From Bacteroides neonati (lineage in GTDB: Bacteria; Bacteroidota; Bacteroidia; Bacteroidales; Bacteroidaceae), in contig NZ_HG726020.1 in the NCBI RefSeq assembly GCF_000499785.1, forward strand, positions 248,001-312,000: 64,000 nt of DNA, given 5' to 3'. Positions 26,618-34,464 of this stretch are shown here, piece after piece. The stretch's first letter is position 1. Each line of letters begins with the position of its first letter. The position numbers and the translations under genes are program-made. The notes beneath the pieces were generated by a model, which saw nothing but the letters and a program-made list of their open reading frames with translations, was not told the DNA's origin and made no database searches.

Positions 26618-26925
26618 TTCTTTTCCTCCTTCTTAAAAAACAAGTTCAGTATTAACCAGGAAGCCAATATACTTCCGAAAATAGCCGATGAGGCCAACAC
26701 AGCTGCCTGACCGCTAAAGCTTGCCAGGTTATTTAATATTAAATCATTTGAACCAACAGAGATACCCAGAATAAAGAGCAATAATAAAATAGTCAGGGAG
26801 ATACTCTTTTCGGTCTTTTGTAAAAACTTAACCCGACGAAACAGGTAGCCAATACCCACACCAAAGAACATCACAGTTATAATCGTAAACATATCGATAC
26901 TAAAATTAAGATATAGAAATGACAT
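26614..26925 (-). CDS. LysO-type lysine exporter, N-terminal subunit (DUF340)
   Basis: I chose the ATG at 26925 (MSFLYLNFSIDMFTII) because GGAAGAG lies 8 bp upstream of it; a longer reading from 26943 has no such site. The 103-residue protein has three hydrophobic segments (FTIITVMFFGVGIGYLF, ISLTILLLLFILGISVGSN, AAVLASSAIFGSILASWLILNLFF) and a basic tail. It corresponds to the N-terminal DUF340 part of LysO. Its stop overlaps the start of the second half by 4 bp, consistent with stoichiometric co-translation. Confidence 0.8.
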   Translation of the reverse strand: MSFLYLNFSIDMFTIITVMFFGVGIGYLFRRVKFLQKTEKSISLTILLLLFILGISVGSNDLILNNLASFSGQAAVLASSAIFGSILASWLILNLFFKKEEKK

Positions 26926-26936
26926 AATAATCTCTT

Positions 26937-26953
26937 CCGGCAACAGTTGCCGG
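26937..26953 (-). promoter_or_regulatory. Hairpin adjoining the lysO ribosome-binding site
   Basis: CCGGCAA-cag-TTGCCGG, a perfect 7-bp stem with a 3-nt loop. On the minus strand its 3' arm merges with the GGAAGAG Shine-Dalgarno-like sequence, so folding could limit ribosome access. Confidence 0.6.
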
Positions 26954-27137
26954 ATATAAACCCTTACTTAGATGGAACTCAACAAAGTAAGAGAATCAAC
27001 AAGAGAGATTTACATGAATCCGTTGAACCAATGCGAGTGCATAATGTAGTGGTTGCTCCGAGACATACTTCTCAAAGCAATCGTATAAATGGTATATGTA
27101 GATGATGATTGGTTCATACTGTTTTATAATTTGCCTG

Positions 27138-27169
27138 CAAAAGTACGCCTTATTTGCATATTTACCAAA
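27138..27169 (-). promoter_or_regulatory. Promoter of the split lysO operon
   Basis: On the minus strand: TTTG (27169-27166), a 20-bp spacer, then TACTTTTG (27145-27138). This is a full match to the Bacteroidetes -33/-7 consensus and implies a leader of about 200 nt before the first lysO gene. Confidence 0.8.
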
Positions 27170-27343
27170 TAAATATTCATAAAATATCTATCAGACACAT
27201 CTACAACGCAGGTAGGCCATTGATATACTGATCATTGCTAATCAAATAAAATGTAGTAAAGCAATGGCAATTGAGCAAAAAGCTCAAAGCTTCATTTTAA
27301 CATTGTTAATCGCTTCACCTCTTTCGTATTTCATTCGATGCAA

Positions 27344-27399
27344 GAGTACGTACTTTTAGGATGAATGACTACGTACTCTTGGTATCAATGAGTACGTAG
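27344..27399. repeat. Three 23-bp-spaced repeats with core TACGTA
   Basis: GAGTACGTAC (27344), GACTACGTAC (27367) and GAGTACGTAG (27390) are exactly 23 bp apart, with related spacers (GGATGAAT, GGTATCAAT). They lie about 80 bp upstream of the ECF sigma -33 box. Confidence 0.8.
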
Positions 27400-27476
27400 T
27401 TAACACAGTGTTAATATACTAGTTCCGTTAGCTAAAGGAAAGTATGGTTCTGGATACTTTTTTTGTTGGGCAACTC

Positions 27477-27507
27477 TTTGTGAATTAGCCATTATTTCGC
27501 ACCTTTG
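27477..27507 (+). promoter_or_regulatory. Probable promoter of the ECF sigma gene
   Basis: TTTG (27477-27480), a 19-bp spacer, then CACCTTTG (27500-27507), one mismatch from TAnnTTTG. It lies 50 bp before the sigma start. Confidence 0.6.
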
Positions 27508-27557
27508 CTCGACCTTTATCTAAAACGGAAGAATAATCGCATGAATGATATAGAACG

Positions 27558-28112
27558 ATGAAAGTACACCAAGACCTTTTAGCTACATCAAACGGGGACA
27601 TAGCTGCTTTTGAACGTCTATTTTTTGGGTATCAGCCAAGACTCGTCTATTTTATCACAGGCTTGGTTCATGATATTGATTTAGGACATGACATGGCTCA
27701 AGACATCTTTTTATCCTTGTGGGAGAATCGTCAAAAATTAGCAAAGGTAGAGAATTTCTCCGCTTATCTTTTCCGAATTGCCAAATGTAGTATCTATAAT
27801 TACTATGATCACCTGTCAGTCGAAGAAAAGTATCAGGAGTCTTACCTATCGGATCGCCTTGACAACAGTGTTTCAGAAGAGGAAAAGCTTTTTGCAAAAG
27901 AACTAAGTGCCCAAATCGATCAAATAGTCAACCAACTTTCTCCACAACAAAAAAACATCTACATCATGAGCCGTAAAGAAGGGCTTCCAAACGAAGAAAT
28001 CGCATTGAAATTAGGTATTAGTAAGCGTACGGTCGAAAATCATTTAACAGCCGCATTATCAATTTTACGCAAAACGATTATTACATTTATTATTTACTTT
28101 ATCAACAGTTAA
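27558..28112 (+). CDS. ECF RNA polymerase sigma factor of a PUL
   Basis: A 184-residue protein with only sigma regions 2 and 4. Region 2 (about 20-90) contains HDIDLGHDMAQDIFLSLWENRQKL. Region 4 (about 125-178) contains LSPQQKNIYIMSRKEGLPNEEIALKLGISKRTVENHL, a helix-turn-helix that reads the -35 element. Family and context (a FecR gene directly downstream, then SusC with an STN domain) identify a trans-envelope signalling sigma factor. It is normally held by the FecR anti-sigma and released when the SusC receptor binds its glycan. It should activate the susCD genes at 29.4-34.3 kb. Confidence 0.93.
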   Translation: MKVHQDLLATSNGDIAAFERLFFGYQPRLVYFITGLVHDIDLGHDMAQDIFLSLWENRQKLAKVENFSAYLFRIAKCSIYNYYDHLSVEEKYQESYLSDRLDNSVSEEEKLFAKELSAQIDQIVNQLSPQQKNIYIMSRKEGLPNEEIALKLGISKRTVENHLTAALSILRKTIITFIIYFINS

Positions 28113-28207
28113 ATAACACAAATATACTGTGCGTTGCATCGTATGTAAACTACATTATTATAAACAAAACTATATTTATATAGACCAAGACATCAAAGAA
28201 AAGTGAT

Positions 28208-29191
28208 ATGGAAACAGAAGAAATAAAATATTTCATCAATAGATTTTTCGGAAAAAGATATTCAGAACAAGGGCGTCGCCTATTTGGTATCTGGATACGA
28301 GATGGTGTAAACACCTCTGAGAAAGAGAAATCATTAGAGGACTTGTGGAAAGAGTCAGAACATATCACACACAGCGTCAGCACTGCCAAAGACTGGTCTG
28401 AGTTAAGATCAAAAATGGAGTTGCCCGTTGCAAAGAAAAGGTTCCATTTACCCACATGGACAAAATATGCCGCCATATTGGCTATCGTATTCATCTCGGT
28501 CACCGTAACTTGGTTTGCAAAAGATTATGTCAGCCCGCCAGATAACATACATATGCTACAATGTTTTGTTCCATTTGATGAGCATACAGAGCTAATACTA
28601 CCCGATGGAACTAAAGTTTGGATAAACGCAGGCTCGCTGTTGGTATATCCGGAAAGCTTTGATAATACCGCCAACCGCTCTGTTTACCTAACCGGAGAGG
28701 CTTTTTTCTCCGTAACAAAAGATCCGGAAAAACCTTTTATAGTAAAAACAGCACAAATAGATGTACAGGCACTCGGCACTGAGTTTACCGTTGAGGCCTA
28801 TCCAAATGAAGACGAGACACGGGCTACCTTAGAGGAAGGTAGTATAAAGGTAGATGTATTCAATAAACAGCCTTATATGCTAAAACCCAGTGAGCAACTA
28901 GTTTATAACCGAAAGAACGATTCAATCTCCATTCACAATATAGACTTAGATCATTATAAAATGTGTCGCGCGGGTTATTTAATTTTTGAAGATGCCTCTT
29001 TCGATGAGTTGGTACACGGATTAGAGCGCAGATACCAAACAACCATTCATTACAATTCGAATAAATACATCTATGGGCATTATAATGTGAAGTTTACCCC
29101 CCACGAAACACTTTACGAAGCCTTAGAGGTGCTCAAAGAGCTAATAGACCTAAAGTATAGTATCAAAGACAAAGCTGTATACATCAAGTAG
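28208..29191 (+). CDS. FecR-family anti-sigma factor
   Basis: A 327-residue protein. The cytoplasmic N-terminal ~80 residues bind sigma. A single membrane helix lies at about 86-103 (YAAILAIVFISVTVTWFA). The periplasmic FecR domain includes LPDGTKVWINAGSLLVYPESF, VYLTGEAFFSVTKDPEKPFIV and TEFTVEAYPNEDETRATLEEGSI. A C-terminal DUF4974-type domain (GYLIFEDASFDELVHGLERRYQTTIHY to the end) should contact the STN domain of the SusC partner. It starts 95 bp after the sigma gene. Confidence 0.93.
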   Translation: METEEIKYFINRFFGKRYSEQGRRLFGIWIRDGVNTSEKEKSLEDLWKESEHITHSVSTAKDWSELRSKMELPVAKKRFHLPTWTKYAAILAIVFISVTVTWFAKDYVSPPDNIHMLQCFVPFDEHTELILPDGTKVWINAGSLLVYPESFDNTANRSVYLTGEAFFSVTKDPEKPFIVKTAQIDVQALGTEFTVEAYPNEDETRATLEEGSIKVDVFNKQPYMLKPSEQLVYNRKNDSISIHNIDLDHYKMCRAGYLIFEDASFDELVHGLERRYQTTIHYNSNKYIYGHYNVKFTPHETLYEALEVLKELIDLKYSIKDKAVYIK

Positions 29192-29390
29192 TAAACAAAA
29201 TCCGGCCATTTACATCCTTCGATCGCGATAATAAACAATGGAAAATCCGGCGATAGATTCTCCATTAGATAAGCTGTTAAAAAAAACGGCCCTCCATTGT
29301 GTGTTGTTCCTTCTTTGGCTTACTTATATGTAGACAAGAGTTAAACTATTGCTCTTATGGAACACAATTATTAATTTTAAAGTACAAAGT

Positions 29391-32300
29391 ATGAAATTAA
29401 ATCTAACACAGATGAGCACAGGTAATAGGAGAGCCAAAGTCCTATTATTTTGTATGTTATTATGCAGTACCATTGCCTATGGTCAGCAACAGAAAGTTAC
29501 TCTCGAGAAGAAAAACGGAATGACGCTTAAAGAAGCCTTTAAGCAAATTGAGAAACAGACAAAGTTATTTATCGATTACAACCGATTGGACATTAATGAT
29601 GACAAACAATTAGAAACAATTCCAACGGGGCAAAGTGTTCGGGAGGTAATGAGTGAGTTACTGAAAGGAAGTGGCTGTATTTACCTTTTCCAAGACGGAC
29701 ATATTATTATTAAAAAAGAGTTGGCGCAGCAAAGCAAAACTGATACCAAAAAGATTAGTGGAAAAGTGATCGATAAAAATGGCGAACCAATTATCGGAGC
29801 CAACATCCTTGTAGAAGGAACACAAAATGGTGTTATCACCGACCTCGAAGGAGCTTTTACCTTGGCAGATGTGCCTGAGAACGCACAGCTGAAGGTTTCG
29901 TATATCGGCATGGGCACTCAGGTTGTCGGTGTAAAAGGACTTCAAAGCCTAAAGGTAGTTTTAGTAGACGACACCGCTTTGATCGACGAAGTGGTGGTGG
30001 TAGGCTATGGCACCATGAAGAAAAAAGATCTGACGGGAGCCATCTCGACAGTAAAAATGAGCGATGAACCATTGGGATCGATTACCACTATCAGCCATGC
30101 ATTGGCAGGTAAAGCAGCAGGATTTCAAGCGACTACGGTTAGTGCACAACCGGGAGGCGGGGTAAACTTTCGCGTACGTGGTGCAGCCTCTTCGGACAAT
30201 GTAGGCAATGACCCATTGATCATTATCGACGGTTTTCCGGTAAGCGATCCGGGGGCATTGAAGACAGGCAAATACGATGCCGGCAGCAAGGATAATGTGT
30301 TGGCATCGATCAACCCTAACGATATCGAATCGATTGAAATATTGAAAGATGCCAGTTCTACAGCGATTTACGGTGCTCGTGCAGGCAACGGTGTTATTAT
30401 TGTAACCACCAAGAAAGGCAAGCAAGGCGCCCCCAAGGTGCAATATTTGGGCAACTTCTCCGTTCAGAACATGGCCAGCAAATATGAAATGCTAAGCGCC
30501 TCCGATTTTATGACTCAAACCAATCGCTACGACAAGGAGGTGTGGCTGAAAAGCAATAAAATGAGCCCTTACGGAAATGCAACCAGCGCAAGTAAACCCT
30601 TTATCCCCCGTTATACCGATGCGCAAATAAGCAATCCGGCCAACGAGACCGACTGGTTTAACGAAATTACCCGACAGGGGCTACAAACACAACACAACAT
30701 ATCAATTACGGGCGGCAGTGAGTTTACCAAATATCTGATTTCGGGAAATTACCTGAAACAGAACGGTGTGGTAAAAAACAGCGGTATGGAACGCTTCGGG
30801 GCAAGAGTCAATTTAGAACACAAACTGAGCAAATATGTAAAAGCAGGTATCAATCTTACCTTATCAAGAAATGCCTATGATAATGTACCTTTGGGTGTGG
30901 GACAAAACGAGAACGCCAGCATCATGGTATCGGCCGCACAATTTAACCCGGTGTTGGCTATTAAAGACGCAAACAACGATTATATACTAAATACGGAAGC
31001 TGCTTTCTTGCCCAACCCCGTATCCATGCTCGAAATCACAGACAAAACCATCAAGGAGCGTTTGCTCGGAACCCTGTTTGTAGAGGTAGAACCTATAAAA
31101 GATTTAAAACTGAAAGCAAATTTCGGTATCGACCGTAATTATGAAAAGCGTAAGGCTTACTTGCCCAAAACCACTCTTTATGGACAAAAAGAGGGTGGCA
31201 AAGCCGACGTTGCACAGTCTGACCATTCCGACTATTTGATGGAACTAACCGCCAACTATTCAAAAACGATCGGTAGCCATAACTTCAACGTCATGGTAGG
31301 ACACTCATTTCAGCAATTCAACTACGAAAGCTTATCAGCCAGCAACAACCGTTTCTTAATCGATGGCTTTTTATTTAATAATTTGAATGCAGGCGGAGCC
31401 CCCAAACCCGGTGTAGGCTCTTCGGCAGGAAAGAGCGAAATGGCCTCTTTCTTCGGACGTGCCAACTACTCTTTTATGGGTCGCTACCTGCTAACAGCCA
31501 CACTACGTGCAGATGGTGCCTCGAACTTTGCAAAGAACAACCGTTGGGGATATTTTCCATCAGTATCTTTGGGATGGCGCTTCTCTGACGAAGCATTTAT
31601 GCAATCACTGTCTTCTGTTATCTCCAACGGAAAACTGCGTGCCAGCTATGGCGAAACCGGTAAATCAAACATCGGTAACCGTGCTATCAGCTTCTATCAG
31701 GTAGGTAATAACAGTGCATTTGGCGACAATGAATCGAAAGGGGTATACCTGGCACAGATAGGTAATGTAGATCTAAAGTGGGAAACAACCAAGGAATGGA
31801 ACTTCGGTATCGATTTGGGATTTTTCAACAACCGTATTAACCTAACTACCGAATACTTTAAGAAGGTAATAAGCGATCGATTGAGCGAACGGGCACTGCT
31901 CTCTTTCCAGGAATTAGATAAGATTTATGCCAACATCGGCAAAACTCAGAGTACCGGCTTCGAGCTAACACTCAATACGCGTAACATTGATACAAAAGAT
32001 TTTTCATGGACTTCAGACCTGACATTCTCTTTCTATCGCGACAAATGGAAAGAACGCGATCCATCATGGAAACCTGCCGTATATAGCATCTACGATGCGC
32101 CTTTGAGAGGTAACTATGGTTATCTGTCCGATGGCATTATTCAAACAGGAGAGAACATAGCCTGGATGCCCGGTTCAGTTCCCGGACAAGTTAAATTGAA
32201 AGACCTCGACGGTTTCCAACGCAATACCGACGGTTCTATTAAGGTAGATGAAAACGGAAAGCAGCTAAAAACCGGCAAGCCTGATGGTAAGATGGATGAG

Positions 32301-32822
32301 GCTGACATGGTATTCTACGGCAGCAGTGATCCCGGATACCTCGTCGGTTTCAATAACACACTACGCTATAAGAATTTTGATCTGAATATCTATTTCTACG
32401 GACAGTTTGACAAGGTGAACTACGGTTCTTACAAAGATCGCTGGCTAGTAGGTGCCGATGGTATGACAGGTGTAAAAAACATGTACCGTGGCTACAATAT
32501 GCCTACTACAGTGAAAGACGTATGGGCTAGTGACAATACAACAGCTACGCGCCCGGGCTTCTTCCAGAGCGACAGCAGCTACGGATATGGTGATTTCTTT
32601 AAGCAAGATGCCTGGTTCATCCGTTGTCGTAACATCACATTAGGCTACAATATTCCTACCCAGAAGTTTAAGAATATCGTTTCTAACGTTCGTATATACG
32701 CCGACATCAACAATCCGTTCGTAATAACTCCTTATAAAGGTCTCGATCCCGAAACAGATAACTCTGTCTGGGCATATCCCAACGTGAGAAGCTTTAGTAT
32801 TGGATTGGATATTACTTTTTAA
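29391..32822 (+). CDS. susC: SusC/RagA TonB-dependent outer-membrane transporter with STN domain
   Basis: I chose the ATG at 29391 (MKLNLTQ); the longer reading from 29349 lacks support. The signal sequence ends at IAYGQQ. Next come an STN signalling domain (about 35-105, MTLKEAFKQIEKQTKLFIDYNR), a carboxypeptidase-D-like Ig domain (ISGKVIDKNGEPIIGANILVEGTQNGVITD), and a TonB box and plug region (DEVVVVGYGTMKKKDLTGAIS, VRGAASSDNVGNDPLIIIDGFP, IEILKDASSTAIYGARAGNGVIIVTTKKG). A 22-strand barrel ends in IGLDITF. It imports glycan oligomers across the outer membrane with SusD as lid. The STN domain signals through FecR to the ECF sigma upstream. Substrate is not predictable from sequence. Confidence 0.95.
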   Translation: MKLNLTQMSTGNRRAKVLLFCMLLCSTIAYGQQQKVTLEKKNGMTLKEAFKQIEKQTKLFIDYNRLDINDDKQLETIPTGQSVREVMSELLKGSGCIYLFQDGHIIIKKELAQQSKTDTKKISGKVIDKNGEPIIGANILVEGTQNGVITDLEGAFTLADVPENAQLKVSYIGMGTQVVGVKGLQSLKVVLVDDTALIDEVVVVGYGTMKKKDLTGAISTVKMSDEPLGSITTISHALAGKAAGFQATTVSAQPGGGVNFRVRGAASSDNVGNDPLIIIDGFPVSDPGALKTGKYDAGSKDNVLASINPNDIESIEILKDASSTAIYGARAGNGVIIVTTKKGKQGAPKVQYLGNFSVQNMASKYEMLSASDFMTQTNRYDKEVWLKSNKMSPYGNATSASKPFIPRYTDAQISNPANETDWFNEITRQGLQTQHNISITGGSEFTKYLISGNYLKQNGVVKNSGMERFGARVNLEHKLSKYVKAGINLTLSRNAYDNVPLGVGQNENASIMVSAAQFNPVLAIKDANNDYILNTEAAFLPNPVSMLEITDKTIKERLLGTLFVEVEPIKDLKLKANFGIDRNYEKRKAYLPKTTLYGQKEGGKADVAQSDHSDYLMELTANYSKTIGSHNFNVMVGHSFQQFNYESLSASNNRFLIDGFLFNNLNAGGAPKPGVGSSAGKSEMASFFGRANYSFMGRYLLTATLRADGASNFAKNNRWGYFPSVSLGWRFSDEAFMQSLSSVISNGKLRASYGETGKSNIGNRAISFYQVGNNSAFGDNESKGVYLAQIGNVDLKWETTKEWNFGIDLGFFNNRINLTTEYFKKVISDRLSERALLSFQELDKIYANIGKTQSTGFELTLNTRNIDTKDFSWTSDLTFSFYRDKWKERDPSWKPAVYSIYDAPLRGNYGYLSDGIIQTGENIAWMPGSVPGQVKLKDLDGFQRNTDGSIKVDENGKQLKTGKPDGKMDEADMVFYGSSDPGYLVGFNNTLRYKNFDLNIYFYGQFDKVNYGSYKDRWLVGADGMTGVKNMYRGYNMPTTVKDVWASDNTTATRPGFFQSDSSYGYGDFFKQDAWFIRCRNITLGYNIPTQKFKNIVSNVRIYADINNPFVITPYKGLDPETDNSVWAYPNVRSFSIGLDITF

Positions 32823-32839
32823 ACTCAAAAAAAACGATT

Positions 32840-34330
32840 ATGAAAAAACTATTATATTTGGCTTTGTCCATCTCATTAGCATCATCTACACTTACCTCAT
32901 GCATCAATCTGGAATCAGAAATGTACGACGTTATTAATCCGGGCATCTTCCCCAAAAACGAAGCAGATGCCAAAGCTTTAGTTACCGCGGCCGCCTATGG
33001 TCCTTTCCGTTCCAATTGGTACGAAGGTCTCTTTACCTCGGCCTGGGGAGGAGTACAAGTACATTCTGAAATGACAACCGATATGGCCGATTGCCAATGG
33101 GACGACGTTGTATGGCCCGATCTCATCAATGTCAATTTCACCCCCAACTCCCCCGGCCCGGTCAGGGTGTATGATTATGTACGTGATATCAGTAAAATGA
33201 CTTTAACCATCGACCGTGTGAACAAGGTAGTTATGGCTGACGAAACAAAAGCGCGTCTTATCGGTGAACTCCGCTGCGCCAAAGGTTGGTTGGGATATAT
33301 CCTGTACGATCTGTTTGGCGGTGTACCTGTAGCATCTCTGGAACAGTTAAACAGACCGATGGATACTGAAATGATACCCCGGCTTTCGAGCAAAGAGATG
33401 TTCAGTTTCATAGAAACGGAACTAAAAGAAGCCATTAAAGTTCTACCGGCCAACTATAAAAAGGGAGATAGCGAGTACGGACGTTTTACCGCCGGATTGG
33501 CTTACACCATTTTAATGAAGCTCTATATGCACGACCAAAAGTGGGCTGAAGCCGAAAGCTGCGGACGCGAGCTAATGAAAGCCACCTACGGGTATGCGCT
33601 AGTAGATCATTACAAAGATATCTTCACTCTGGAGAACGAAAAAAATGCCGAAATCATCTGGGCGTGCCAGTGTGACTTAGTTACCAATAAAGAACTATGG
33701 CAGGCGCATGTATTGCCGAGTATGTACCCCACTAAAAACCCGAGCATCCAGAAATGGTCTGGCTATCGTATGCCTTGGAGCTTCTACAATACTTTCGATA
33801 AGGCCGATGAACGTTTACAGGTGCTAGTAGGCGATTTTGTAGGAACAGACGGAATACGTTATAATGAAACAACCCCCGGAACCGTATTGAAAAAAGGTGC
33901 GTTACCTATTAAAGTTGGAGAAGATCCGGTGGCTACCGGCGAAGCCAGCCAAGTAGACTGGGTTGTGTATAGATATGCCGATGTAATTACGTTGCTGTCC
34001 GAAGCCATTGTACGCAAAGGAAATACAGTAACCCAAGAGGCAGTAGACCTATTGAATATGGTTCGTAAGAGAGCCGGTATCACCGAATACAAATTGAGTG
34101 ATATTACTAACGTTCAAGATTTTATGGACAAGGTATTACTAAACCGCGGACAGGAACTGTGGTTCGAGGGAGCTCGCCGCACAGATTTAATTCGCCATGG
34201 AAAATACATCGAATTCGCTAAGAAATACAAGGGTTCTATTACTGCCAAAGACTATATGACATTGATGCCACTTCCACAAAAAGCGATCAATGAAGGTCAA
34301 GGTAAGATTATTCAAAACCCCGGATATTAA
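32840..34330 (+). CDS. susD: SusD/RagB glycan-binding lipoprotein
   Basis: A 496-residue surface lipoprotein. The signal peptide ends in the lipobox LTSC (Cys about residue 20), followed by acidic residues of the surface-export type. The TPR-rich fold and family motifs are visible: FTAGLAYTILMKLYMHDQKWAEAESCGRELM near 220, RYADVITLLSEAIVRKGN near 380, and RGQELWFEGARRTDLIRHGKY near 440. It binds the glycan and closes over the SusC barrel. It starts 18 bp after susC and is followed by a terminator. Confidence 0.95.
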   Translation: MKKLLYLALSISLASSTLTSCINLESEMYDVINPGIFPKNEADAKALVTAAAYGPFRSNWYEGLFTSAWGGVQVHSEMTTDMADCQWDDVVWPDLINVNFTPNSPGPVRVYDYVRDISKMTLTIDRVNKVVMADETKARLIGELRCAKGWLGYILYDLFGGVPVASLEQLNRPMDTEMIPRLSSKEMFSFIETELKEAIKVLPANYKKGDSEYGRFTAGLAYTILMKLYMHDQKWAEAESCGRELMKATYGYALVDHYKDIFTLENEKNAEIIWACQCDLVTNKELWQAHVLPSMYPTKNPSIQKWSGYRMPWSFYNTFDKADERLQVLVGDFVGTDGIRYNETTPGTVLKKGALPIKVGEDPVATGEASQVDWVVYRYADVITLLSEAIVRKGNTVTQEAVDLLNMVRKRAGITEYKLSDITNVQDFMDKVLLNRGQELWFEGARRTDLIRHGKYIEFAKKYKGSITAKDYMTLMPLPQKAINEGQGKIIQNPGY

Positions 34331-34360
34331 TTCACAATCAGTTTCTTCTATTTTATAGAG

Positions 34361-34392
34361 AATAGGCCGACCAACTAATGGCTCGGCTTATT
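34361..34392 (+). terminator. Terminator after susD
   Basis: A 10-bp stem AATAGGCCGA/TCGGCTTATT (one wobble) with a 12-nt loop, followed by CTTTTATT. It lies 31 bp past the susD stop and separates susCD from the next gene's own promoter. Confidence 0.8.
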
Positions 34393-34427
34393 CTTTTATT
34401 AATCGACAATCTGTATTCATTTTTTTT

Positions 34428-34435
34428 TAATTTTG
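34428..34435 (+). promoter_or_regulatory. -7 box upstream of the 34.5-36.8 kb gene
   Basis: TAATTTTG matches TAnnTTTG. It lies 30 bp before the chosen ATG (34465). No TTTG at the -33 position. Confidence 0.5.
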
Positions 34436-34464
34436 CAAAACATTCAAAAATATCAATATATACT

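Larger units (their letters stand above)
26954..27557. other. 604-bp divergent intergenic region
   Basis: It lies between lysO (minus) and the ECF sigma gene (plus) and has no ORF. It holds the lysO promoter (27138-27169) with a ~200-nt leader, three 23-bp spaced repeats (27344-27399), and the sigma-factor promoter (27477-27507). Confidence 0.7.

Noticed and set aside
26954..27131. Lysine riboswitch in the lysO leader
   Set aside because: None of the conserved L-box sequence blocks could be recognised in the leader, although its length would allow one.
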